Below, in pieces: positions 1-6,887 of a stretch of DNA of 64,000 nt. The position numbers were made by a program, and so were the translations under genes. The stretch comes from Brevundimonas terrae (GTDB lineage Bacteria; Pseudomonadota; Alphaproteobacteria; Caulobacterales; Caulobacteraceae). The notes below the pieces were generated by a model, which did no database searches, had not been told where the DNA came from, and was given only the letters and a program-made list of their open reading frames with translations. Location of the stretch: positions 62,001-126,000 of the forward strand of contig NZ_JAASQT010000001.1 in assembly GCF_011761985.1 (NCBI RefSeq), given 5' to 3'. Every line of letters starts with the position of its first letter. The first letter of the stretch is position 1.

Positions 1-321
1 CTTTTTGGCATCTTCGCGGATAGCTTCGGATTCGGGGGTAAAGCGCACAATGCGCGCCCGCCTGTCAGCGGGATCTACCACCACCTCGATCAGCTTTTCT
101 TTCTCCAGTTCCGTCAGGAACTGGCTCATGGCCTGACGCGATACGCCAAGGTTGTCGGCCATGCGCGAGGCGCGGGTTTCGCCATTGGCGATATTGGCCA
201 ATATCAACGATTGCGAGCGGCCTCTGCGGCCCCACCCCAGCGCTTCGAGGCGCACCTGTAACTGCTCGTCGAACCAGTAAAGGGTCCGCACAAGATCAAG
301 CATGAGAAGCTGACTGTTCAT
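1..321 (-). CDS. MarR-family transcriptional regulator (partial, C-terminus off the left edge)
   Basis: This is the N-terminal 107 codons of a MarR-type winged-helix regulator; the frame is open to the window edge. It starts MNSQLLMLDLVRTLYWFDEQ. The recognition-helix region reads RASRMADNLGVSRQAMSQFL and the wing reads DPADRRARIV, both typical of MarR proteins. It is transcribed away from the monooxygenase at 453, with a near-perfect palindrome at 388-402 between them. That is the classic layout for an autoregulated MarR repressor, so it is one of two candidates for the regulator of the cluster. Its overall plan resembles the second MarR at 6227. Confidence 0.85.
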   Translation of the reverse strand, partial: MNSQLLMLDLVRTLYWFDEQLQVRLEALGWGRRGRSQSLILANIANGETRASRMADNLGVSRQAMSQFLTELEKEKLIEVVVDPADRRARIVRFTPESEAIREDAKK

Positions 322-387
322 CCCCCCTTATAGGGCTAGCTCTGGCGTATCGGGAATCCTTTAAAGCCGAAAGGATAGAGATTTTTA

Positions 388-402
388 GTCAAGTAACTTG
401 AC
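388..402. promoter_or_regulatory. MarR-type operator, site 1
   Basis: The sequence GTCAAGT-A-ACTTGAC is a perfect 7-bp inverted repeat around one central base. It sits between the divergent marR (start 321) and the flavin monooxygenase (start 453). Its right half continues into TTGACA (398-403), a good -35 hexamer, so a bound repressor would block the promoter. Five related sites occur in the next 14 kb. The repeat is seen directly; its regulator is inferred. Confidence 0.75.
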
Positions 403-452
403 ATATGGCACCATTCCCTGAAATCCTGTCACCAGTTGAGGGAGGATTGAAC

Positions 453-1694
453 ATGACGGGTGAAAAGCTGGCGGATCGCCGCATTCCAAAGGGTGATGAC
501 TTCTTGCCACCTGAAGAAGTGGCAGCCCTGACCCCGCAGGAACTCCTGAAAAGGATCAAGGCGTTACAGCCTTTGATCGCGTCCCAGTCCGCCGAGGCGG
601 AAAGCCTGCGTCGTCCGACCGACGAAGTGTGGAATGCTCTGCGGGCCAGCGGCTATTTCTACATCTATGTGCCGCGCATGTTCGGCGGCCTGGAGTTCGA
701 TCCCGACACCTATATCGATACGACGCTGGCCATCTGCGAAGCCTGCCCGTCGGTTGGCTGGACCGCCAGCTTCGCGGCCGAGCACAACTGGCTTCTGGCC
801 CAGTATCCCGAGGCGACCCAGAAAGAAGTTTGGGGCCAAACCCCTTATATCATCGCTCCCAGTGTCGCCGCCCCTCCGGGCAAGGCAGTGCGCGTGGATG
901 GCGGCTTCAATATTTCCGGCCGCTGGAAGTTCGGCACCGTCGTCATGCATGCCGACTGGGTGATGCTGAACAGCATGGAGGACATGGGTGAAGCTAAGCC
1001 GCCTGTGGTGCGCATGATGCTGACCCGCGCCGAAAACGTTGAGGTGATCGACACCTGGAACATGAGCGGCATGGCCGCCACCGGTTCAAACGATATCGTG
1101 GCCAAGGACCTGTTCATCCCCGACGCCTATGCGTTCGAGTTACTGCCGGTGCGGACCGGTCGCGGCAATGGCGGCAAGGTTCACAATAATCCGCTCTATA
1201 GTGCACCCATGCTGCCACAGCTTTGCGTCACCGCCGCCCTGCCGTCTGTCGGTGCCGCCAAGGCCGCCGTCAAACTGGCCACCGAGCGACTGAGCCTGCA
1301 CACCAAGATGGGGGGCCAGTCCACACAGGTCGAAAAACCTGCCGCCCAGATGCGTCTGGCCCGTGCAGATCTGATGGTCCGTTCGGCAGAGTTGCTGATC
1401 CGCGAGAGCGCCCGTGAAAACCTGACCCTTAATGCCCTGAGCGACGAGGAACAACTGGCTGAACGCATCCGTATCCGCGCCCAGATCGCCTATGCGGTCG
1501 GCCAATGTCGTGATGCCGTTCGCACCTGCTGCGAGGCCTCCGGTTCGGGCATCTACCACCTTGGCAACCCGCTCCAGCGTCTGGCCCGCGACATCGAAGT
1601 CATGGCCAGCCACATCGTCTATGACATGGACGTTTCTACAGAACTTCACGGCCGTTCAATGGTGGGCCTTGCCCCCAACTCGGCCCTGACCTGA
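453..1694 (+). CDS. Group-D flavin-dependent monooxygenase (acyl-CoA dehydrogenase fold, HsaA/HpaH-like)
   Basis: This 413-residue protein has the acyl-CoA dehydrogenase fold but resembles the oxygenase components of two-component flavin monooxygenases such as HsaA, C2-type HPA hydroxylase and DszC. These use FADH2 or FMNH2 supplied by a separate reductase to hydroxylate an aromatic or heteroaromatic ring. Visible family features include MFGGLEFDPDTYIDT in the N-terminal helical domain and the central-domain stretch TWNMSGMAATGSNDIV. An earlier ATG at 405 exists, but GGAGGA at 441-446 places initiation at 453. A flavin reductase at 14691 carries the same operator and is the likely partner. 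The substrate is not evident. A true acyl-CoA dehydrogenase role is less likely because the usual C-terminal catalytic Glu motif is not evident. Confidence 0.8.
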   Translation: MTGEKLADRRIPKGDDFLPPEEVAALTPQELLKRIKALQPLIASQSAEAESLRRPTDEVWNALRASGYFYIYVPRMFGGLEFDPDTYIDTTLAICEACPSVGWTASFAAEHNWLLAQYPEATQKEVWGQTPYIIAPSVAAPPGKAVRVDGGFNISGRWKFGTVVMHADWVMLNSMEDMGEAKPPVVRMMLTRAENVEVIDTWNMSGMAATGSNDIVAKDLFIPDAYAFELLPVRTGRGNGGKVHNNPLYSAPMLPQLCVTAALPSVGAAKAAVKLATERLSLHTKMGGQSTQVEKPAAQMRLARADLMVRSAELLIRESARENLTLNALSDEEQLAERIRIRAQIAYAVGQCRDAVRTCCEASGSGIYHLGNPLQRLARDIEVMASHIVYDMDVSTELHGRSMVGLAPNSALT

Positions 1695-1748
1695 AATCCC
1701 CGAGACGCGACGAACAGTAGCGTACCAGTAAGCTTGATCCCCAACTTC

Positions 1749-1775
1749 AGGAGGCTCGCAAGAGCCTCCTTTTTT
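1749..1775 (+). terminator. Rho-independent terminator of the monooxygenase gene
   Basis: An 8-9 bp stem, GGAGGCTC/GAGCCTCC with a GCAA loop, is followed by six T residues. Confidence 0.9.
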
Positions 1776-1787
1776 GGTGCCGCATAC

Positions 1788-1821
1788 AAAAAAAGAGGCG
1801 GCAACTTCTCGCTGCCTCCTC
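1788..1821 (-). terminator. Rho-independent terminator of the SDR operon (minus strand)
   Basis: On the minus strand, GAGGAGGCA pairs with TGCCGCCTC (one mismatch) and is followed by seven T. It lies just past the stop of the SDR that ends at 1847. Confidence 0.8.
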
Positions 1822-1846
1822 CTGTTCGTGCCTATTTGAACGCCGG

Positions 1847-2614
1847 TCAGTCGATCTGCTGGCCGTCGTCGATCTTGATCACCGCGCCGGTCGTATAGGC
1901 AGCGGCATCCGAGGTCAGGAAGCTGATGGTCGGGTTCAAAGCCTCGATCGGCATCAGGCGTTTGCGCGGCAGTTTCGACACCATTTTCTGGCCCGCTTCC
2001 GAGGTGAACCATTCCTCGTTAATATCGGTCAGCATATAGCCGGGGCAAACCGTATTGACGCTGATGCGCGGACGCACCCACTCATTGGCAAAGGCACGCC
2101 CCAGCATCACGGCACCGGCCTTGGAGGCGCAATAGGCGACCAGACCTGTCAGAGCGTGCAGGCCGCCCATAGAGGCCAGAATGACCACGCGGCCACGATC
2201 CGGTGCCTCGCTTTTCAGCAGGCGACGACCGCCCTCGCGCACGGTCAGGAACACACCGCGCGTGTTCACAGCCTGGATCTGGTCATACTCTTCGATCGGC
2301 AGGTCGGTGGCCCAGCCCTCGGCATTCACACCGGCATTGGCGATGATGGTATCGACGGTGCCGAAACGGGCCTCGGCGGCATCATAGCCGGCCATGACAG
2401 AGGTTTCCTCCGTCACATCCATCGACACGGCCATGGCCTCGACACCCAGAGCTTCCAGTTCTTTCACAAGGTCTTGCAGACGGTCGGCGCGGCGCGCGGC
2501 CACCACCACCTTGGCCCCGCCGCGAGCCAGCACGCGGGCAAACTCGGCACCAATGCCCGATGAGGCACCGGTAATCAGGGCCACGCGGCCTTCGTGGGTT
2601 TTGCTCGTCGCCAT
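1847..2614 (-). CDS. SDR-family NAD(P)-dependent oxidoreductase
   Basis: A 255-residue classical short-chain dehydrogenase. It has the cofactor motif TGASSGIG near residue 16, an NAG motif (IIANAGVN), and a catalytic Ser/Tyr/Lys set in ILASMGG...YCASKAG. It is the last gene of a minus-strand operon. Its ATG shares one base with the stop of the upstream HMG-CoA-lyase-like gene (TGATG), so the two are translationally coupled. By context it oxidises or reduces a hydroxyacyl- or ketoacyl-CoA in the pathway. In the lva levulinate system an SDR has a comparable place, but the substrate cannot be read from sequence. Confidence 0.9.
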   Translation of the reverse strand: MATSKTHEGRVALITGASSGIGAEFARVLARGGAKVVVAARRADRLQDLVKELEALGVEAMAVSMDVTEETSVMAGYDAAEARFGTVDTIIANAGVNAEGWATDLPIEEYDQIQAVNTRGVFLTVREGGRRLLKSEAPDRGRVVILASMGGLHALTGLVAYCASKAGAVMLGRAFANEWVRPRISVNTVCPGYMLTDINEEWFTSEAGQKMVSKLPRKRLMPIEALNPTISFLTSDAAAYTTGAVIKIDDGQQID

Positions 2615-3501
2615 CAGCGCTTCTCCCTTGCGGACATCCAGGCGCGCGTCATGGCGCTGGTTCTTGTCCTGTCCAGTTTGTCATTGAGCCAGACCGCCGC
2701 CTCACACAGCGTTCCAATATTCACAGCCATCTTGTCGCCCAGCGCATAGGCCACGTCTTCGGACGCCACATTGCCTGCTGCTCCCGGCGCGAACGGACAA
2801 CCGCCCGTGCCACCAATCGAGGCATCGACGGTCACAGCGCCTGCGGCCACTGCGGCCACGGCATTGGCAACGCCTGTCCCGCGCGTATCGTGGAAATGCA
2901 CCCGCGCCGGCAGCGGTTTCACCGCTTCGACCACGCGGGTAACCAGAGCCGTCACCTCGTCCGGACGGGCCACGCCGATCGTGTCGGCAAGGGCGATCTC
3001 CAGCGGATTAAAGGCCGCCAATTGGCGCGCCATATCCACCACCAGATCAGGATCGACCGAACCCGACAGCGGGCATCCGAACGCGACCGAAATCGTCACC
3101 TGTGCGTCGCGGCCCCGTTCGCGGGCCAGCGCGATGACGCGCCCCGCCATGGCCACACTCTCGGCGATATCCATGCCCTGATTGGCCTTGCCAAAAGTGT
3201 CGCTGGCCGCCACCACAATGCCAAGTTCATCGACCGTGGTCTGCAAGGCGCGCCCTGCCCCGCGCTCGTTCAATACCAGACCGATGGTGCGCACACCTTC
3301 CGTCTTGCCCAAAGCTTCGATGACGGCCTCGGCATCGGCCATTTGCGGCACAAGTTTGGGGTTCACAAAGCTGGCGACCTCAAGCCGTTTGGCACCAGCA
3401 GAAATGGCGCGACGGATCAATTCAACCTTGTCGGCGGTCGGCAGGATTGTCTTTTCGTTTTGCAGTCCGTCGCGGGCGGAAACCTCGACCAGTTCGATCA
3501 T
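2614..3501 (-). CDS. Hydroxymethylglutaryl-CoA lyase-like enzyme
   Basis: A 295-residue DRE-TIM metallolyase of the HMG-CoA lyase type. The N-terminus holds VSARDGLQNEK, the substrate and metal loop of the family. Further on are KRLEVASFV and HFHDTRGTG, and near residue 232 the glycine-rich signature GGTGGCPFAPGAAGN with the active-site Cys. The family cleaves 3-hydroxy-3-methylglutaryl-CoA to acetoacetate and acetyl-CoA. Lying inside a kinase/DUF/SDR operon, it may act on a related 3-hydroxy-3-alkyl dicarboxyl-CoA instead. Its start overlaps the preceding gene by 4 bp. Confidence 0.88.
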   Translation of the reverse strand: MIELVEVSARDGLQNEKTILPTADKVELIRRAISAGAKRLEVASFVNPKLVPQMADAEAVIEALGKTEGVRTIGLVLNERGAGRALQTTVDELGIVVAASDTFGKANQGMDIAESVAMAGRVIALARERGRDAQVTISVAFGCPLSGSVDPDLVVDMARQLAAFNPLEIALADTIGVARPDEVTALVTRVVEAVKPLPARVHFHDTRGTGVANAVAAVAAGAVTVDASIGGTGGCPFAPGAAGNVASEDVAYALGDKMAVNIGTLCEAAVWLNDKLDRTRTSAMTRAWMSAREKR

Positions 3502-3857
3502 TGATCCGCCCCGTTCAGAGCGTGGCGATAACGCGGCTGATCGACCGCCAGCATATCCAGTGCCGTCTGTTTCAGATGGGCGAACACCTTGGGATCATTG
3601 GCATCGATACCACCATTGCGGATGGCTTCGGCCAGTGCATCATTGAGGGTGTCATAATCGCCCGTTTCGCCCAGAATGGCGCTCATACGGGCGATGGCAG
3701 CGGCCTCGCTGGCAGGCCACAGTGTTAGTTCGCGCTCGATAATGCCCATGGCATTGGCGGCAACCTTCCGATGGAAACCATCCGCCGGTGTCGGCTCTCC
3801 AGCCAGCCAACCGCTCACGGCCCGGACCAACTCTTCTTTCGTCGGACCACGCATCAA
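3498..3857 (-). CDS. Small DUF6285-like protein, probable partner of the adjacent kinase (LvaB-like)
   Basis: A soluble 119-residue, largely helical protein with no transmembrane segment. The sequence (GPTKEELVRAVSGWL... and ...FHRKVAANAMGIIEREL...) fits the DUF6285 type found next to phosphotransferase-family kinases. In the levulinate pathway a small protein of about this size (LvaB) is needed together with the kinase LvaA. Here the gene overlaps the kinase stop by 4 bp and the HMG-CoA-lyase start by 4 bp, which suggests fixed stoichiometry. The DUF assignment is from memory of the family pattern, and the partner role is inferred from context. Confidence 0.65.
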   Translation of the reverse strand: MMRGPTKEELVRAVSGWLAGEPTPADGFHRKVAANAMGIIERELTLWPASEAAAIARMSAILGETGDYDTLNDALAEAIRNGGIDANDPKVFAHLKQTALDMLAVDQPRYRHALNGADQ

Positions 3858-4879
3858 TTTGCCCCTTCCATCAGCGCCAGAAGATCAACCTCGCACTCGC
3901 TGAGGCGACGACCGATCACGGCCCGCTCGACCGAGGCAGAGGCACCAGTGGCAAAGGTCTGGTACATCATCATGGTGATGACGGCCCATTTGAAGGTGCC
4001 GACCACTTCCCAGAAGCGGACGCGTTCAACAGAGACCGCCTCGCCGCCAACCGCTTTATATCCGGCCAGGAGATCGGCCAGATCGGCAAAGCCGCCCACC
4101 CGTTTATCGGTCACGCCAAAGCGCCACGAGTTCACGCACAACCAGCCGAAGTCTTCGGCCGGATCACCAAGGTGCGCCAGCTCCCAGTCCAGCACGGCGG
4201 TGAGGCCGGTGTCGGCTTCAACCATCAGATTGCCATTGCGGAAATCGCCATGGACCAGACGCGGCGTCACGGCCTCCGGCAGGTTGGCCTGCATCCATTT
4301 CAGCGCCGCCTCCATCACAGGGCGCGGACCGCTGCTCTTGCGATAAATGTCGGCATAGCGATCGATCACGTCCTGCGCGTTCTGCACCTCTAGGTCCGGC
4401 ATGGCCTCGACAGACACCGCATGAATACGGGCCAGTGTCTCGCCGCACTGGCGTCCCAAAACCTCGCGAGCCGGTGCAAAGGCCGTTCCTGCCGCTATAC
4501 GGCGGCCAAGGGTTTCGCCTGCAACGCGCGTGACAATATAGGCCTCGCCCAGACCATCACCGGGTCCGCAATCGCGCACCAGTTCGGCCACGGGGGCACC
4601 TGCAGCCTGAGCTGCGGCCAGCACGCGCGCCTCGATGGGCAGGGGCAGCGAGGTTTCAAACACCTCGGCCTCCTCGCCATCGCCACGGCGGCGCAGAATC
4701 AGCGCCCGCAGGCCATCAGGGCTTTCGACATCGAAGGCCCATGTTTCCAGACTGGCCCCGCCGGTCAGGCGTTTCAGCCCGCCAATGCCACGACCGCCCT
4801 CGGCCAGTAGTGGGGCAAGGGCTTCCAGCCGCTGCGCCACATGCCCTGCTGCATCTTGCGATAGTTCTGTTCCGCTCAT
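3854..4879 (-). CDS. APH/ACAD10-type phosphotransferase (LvaA-like acyl-CoA kinase)
   Basis: A 341-residue aminoglycoside-phosphotransferase-fold kinase. The catalytic loop HGDFRNGN is at residues 210-217 and the metal-binding DWE at 231-233 is followed by AHLGDPAEDFGWL. The family includes the kinase domain of ACAD10/11 and bacterial LvaA, which phosphorylate the 4-hydroxyl of 4-hydroxyacyl-CoAs before phosphate elimination. The neighbours support that job: a small DUF6285-like protein directly downstream and a divergent acyl-CoA dehydrogenase at 4983. It is the first gene of the operon, 32 bp from the operator at 4911-4925. Antibiotic resistance is unlikely given the context. Confidence 0.85.
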   Translation of the reverse strand: MSGTELSQDAAGHVAQRLEALAPLLAEGGRGIGGLKRLTGGASLETWAFDVESPDGLRALILRRRGDGEEAEVFETSLPLPIEARVLAAAQAAGAPVAELVRDCGPGDGLGEAYIVTRVAGETLGRRIAAGTAFAPAREVLGRQCGETLARIHAVSVEAMPDLEVQNAQDVIDRYADIYRKSSGPRPVMEAALKWMQANLPEAVTPRLVHGDFRNGNLMVEADTGLTAVLDWELAHLGDPAEDFGWLCVNSWRFGVTDKRVGGFADLADLLAGYKAVGGEAVSVERVRFWEVVGTFKWAVITMMMYQTFATGASASVERAVIGRRLSECEVDLLALMEGAN

Positions 4880-4910
4880 GAACTATGGATGACCGCAGGT
4901 CGCAATATTT

Positions 4911-4925
4911 GTCAAATAGATTGAC
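4911..4925. promoter_or_regulatory. MarR-type operator, site 2
   Basis: GTCAAAT-A-GATTGAC is an imperfect copy of the cluster consensus, with five of seven half-site positions symmetric. It lies in the 103-bp divergent promoter region between the kinase operon (start 4879) and the acyl-CoA dehydrogenase (start 4983), so one site could control both. TTGACG at 4921-4926 resembles a -35 element. Confidence 0.6.
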
Positions 4926-4982
4926 GTTTATCCTGTTCGAAGCACAGGATGGATCAAACATCACTATTCAGGATTCCCGCCC

Positions 4983-6134
4983 ATGAGCGCCCATTCCGGT
5001 CCTTCGCCCTACACCACCGAAGACCTCGACATGTTCCGTGACGGGCTGATCAAATTCCTCGAGGCCGAGTGCTCGCCAGAGACTATCGAGCACTGGAACC
5101 ACAACAAGATTGTGGACCGCGAGATGTGGACCAAGGGTGGCGAGTTCGGCCTGCTGGGCCTTGGCGTTCCCGAGCAATACGGCGGTATGGGCGCGGACTT
5201 CCGCCACGAACGCATCCTGATCGAAGAGTTCGGTGCACGCGGTATGGAAGGCTGGGGTGTGCCACTGCACAACTCGATTGTCGCCCCCTATCTGATCGCG
5301 TTCGGTACCGAGGAGCAAAAACAAAACTGGCTGCCCAAGGTGGTCACCGGCGAGATCGTGCTGGGCATTGCCATGACCGAGCCAGGCACCGGCTCCGACC
5401 TTCAAGGCATCCGCACCCGTGCGCGTCTGGAAGGCGACGAATGGGTGCTGAACGGCCAGAAGACCTTTATCTCGAATGGCCAGACCGCTGACCTTATTCT
5501 GGTGGTGTGCCGCACCTCGGACAATGGTTCGCGCGGCATTTCCCTGATTGCCGTCGAGGGTGACCGCGCCGGTTTCACCCGTGGCCGCAACCTCGACAAG
5601 ATGGGTCGCGCCGCACAGGATACTTCGGAACTGTTCTTCGAGGATGTGCGTGTTCCGGCGGGCAATCTGGTCGGTGGCGTCGAGGGCAAGGGTTTTGGCC
5701 AGTTGATGCAGATGCTGCCGCAGGAACGTCTGGGCATCGCCGCCATGGGTCTGGCCATTCTGGAACGCGCCCTGAAGCTGACGGTCGAATACACCCGTGA
5801 GCGTCAGGCCTTCGGCAAGCCGCTGATGGAGTTCCAGAACACCCAGTTCACACTGGCCGACATCAAGGCCAAGGCCGTCATCGCCCGCAGCTTTATCGAC
5901 ACCTGCACCGAAAAACTGATCCGCGGCGAACTGGACGCGGCCACTGCTTCGATTGCAAAACTGTGGATTACCGAAACCGAGCTGGAAGGCGTCAACAAAT
6001 GCCTGCAGCTTTTCGGAGGTTACGGTTATATGAACGAATATCCGATCGCGCAGCTCTATAAGGATGCGCGTATCGACACCATCCACGGTGGGACGTCCGA
6101 GGTGATGAAGATTCTCATTTCCCGTACGCTCTAA
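4983..6134 (+). CDS. Acyl-CoA dehydrogenase
   Basis: A 383-residue FAD-dependent acyl-CoA dehydrogenase of ordinary length. It shows the flavin-binding stretch AMTEPGTGSDLQGI, the NGQKTFISNG segment, QERLGIAAMGLAI and YTRERQAFGKPL, the QLFGGYGYMNEYPIAQLYKDAR signature, and the catalytic-base region HGGTSEVMKI near the C-terminus. It is divergent from the kinase operon and shares its operator. In the ACAD10/11 and Lva systems an ACAD-fold enzyme removes the 4-phosphate to give an enoyl-CoA, so this may be such an enzyme. A standard alpha,beta-dehydrogenation is equally compatible with the sequence. Confidence 0.9.
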   Translation: MSAHSGPSPYTTEDLDMFRDGLIKFLEAECSPETIEHWNHNKIVDREMWTKGGEFGLLGLGVPEQYGGMGADFRHERILIEEFGARGMEGWGVPLHNSIVAPYLIAFGTEEQKQNWLPKVVTGEIVLGIAMTEPGTGSDLQGIRTRARLEGDEWVLNGQKTFISNGQTADLILVVCRTSDNGSRGISLIAVEGDRAGFTRGRNLDKMGRAAQDTSELFFEDVRVPAGNLVGGVEGKGFGQLMQMLPQERLGIAAMGLAILERALKLTVEYTRERQAFGKPLMEFQNTQFTLADIKAKAVIARSFIDTCTEKLIRGELDAATASIAKLWITETELEGVNKCLQLFGGYGYMNEYPIAQLYKDARIDTIHGGTSEVMKILISRTL

Positions 6135-6226
6135 AGCGGCTTACAGCGGGTAATGCCTCAACAGCATGCCCGCTTGGCTTCTCCATCGGGATAATATCTG
6201 CATCCCATCCAGCCCGGAGCTTCCGC

Positions 6227-6721
6227 GTGAAAATGCAATCCTACTATCTCATCGTCCCGCTGATGGCTGGCTTTGAATGGTTCGACGAAGGTTTGCAGAA
6301 CAGCTTGCGCGAGGCGGGATGGCCCCATCTGACGCGACCTGAATCCATGGTGATGATGCATGTGCAGATGAATATCGTGCGCCCTGCCGATATCGCCCGC
6401 AGCCTGCGCCTGACCCGTCAGGCCGTGCACTCCACCATCCAAACCATGGTCAAGCGCGGTATCTTCGAAATGGCCGACGATCCCGATGATGGCCGTATCC
6501 GCATTGTCCAGTTGACCGCGATGGGTGACGCCATGCGTCGCGATGCTCGAACCATCGTCGAACAGTTAACCGAGAGCCTCGTGCCACGGATTGGTGCCGA
6601 TGGCGTTGCCGCTTTGAGAGCGGCTCTGGACGCTGACTGGGGCACGCCTCCCCTCGTCAAGCTGGATCAAAAAGGTCAGGGTGCCGAAGAATTTCGTCGC
6701 TCGTCGAACAAAAATCCGTAA
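6227..6721 (+). CDS. MarR-family transcriptional regulator
   Basis: A complete 164-residue MarR regulator. The DNA-binding region is PADIARSLRLTRQAVHSTIQTMVKRGIF, followed by the wing DDPDDGRIRIVQLT. Helices at both ends form the dimer interface. The TAA stop lies inside an operator copy (6718-6732). The gene follows the acyl-CoA dehydrogenase by 92 bp and precedes the TonB receptor. It or the partial MarR at the left edge should be the regulator that reads the six GTCAAGT-type sites, with a pathway CoA-thioester or aromatic acid as likely ligand (inferred). Confidence 0.92.
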   Translation: MKMQSYYLIVPLMAGFEWFDEGLQNSLREAGWPHLTRPESMVMMHVQMNIVRPADIARSLRLTRQAVHSTIQTMVKRGIFEMADDPDDGRIRIVQLTAMGDAMRRDARTIVEQLTESLVPRIGADGVAALRAALDADWGTPPLVKLDQKGQGAEEFRRSSNKNP

Positions 6722-6732
6722 AGTTACTTGAC
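6718..6732. promoter_or_regulatory. MarR-type operator, site 3
   Basis: GTAAAGT-T-ACTTGAC overlaps the stop codon of the MarR gene. It is the upstream member of a pair in front of the TonB receptor gene; the two centres are 34 bp apart, about three helical turns. It is identical to site 6 at 14579. Confidence 0.7.
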
Positions 6733-6751
6733 GAACTCGCTCGGTTGTATT

Positions 6752-6766
6752 GTCTAGTTACTTGAC
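6752..6766. promoter_or_regulatory. MarR-type operator, site 4
   Basis: GTCTAGT-T-ACTTGAC differs from the perfect palindrome at one base in the left half. It lies 122 bp upstream of the TonB receptor start and is paired with site 3. Confidence 0.7.
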
Positions 6767-6790
6767 CAAATGGCTCGTTAGAGGCCTCGG

Positions 6791-6867
6791 TCAGGGAGGA
6801 TAATACAGCCGGTGCGCGTGTGCGTGACCGCACCCTCCCTCTTGCAACGACCCTGCGTCGCGCAGGG
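6791..6867 (+). promoter_or_regulatory. Leader of the TonB receptor: orphan RBS-like box and hairpin
   Basis: TCAGGGAGGATAA (6791-6803) is identical to the sequence carrying the ribosome site of the flavin reductase (14673-14685), but no good start codon follows at the usual distance. Further on, CCCTGCG-TCG-CGCAGGG (6851-6867) is a perfect 7-bp hairpin 8 bases before the receptor's own GGGGAGG. The leader may modulate receptor translation; no function is proven. Confidence 0.4.
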
Positions 6868-6887
6868 CAACACACGGGGAGGTGTGT

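Noticed and set aside
3854..4879. Aminoglycoside resistance gene
   Set aside because: The APH fold is present, but the operon context (small DUF protein, HMG-CoA-lyase-like gene, SDR, ACAD) points to the ACAD10/LvaA kinase group.
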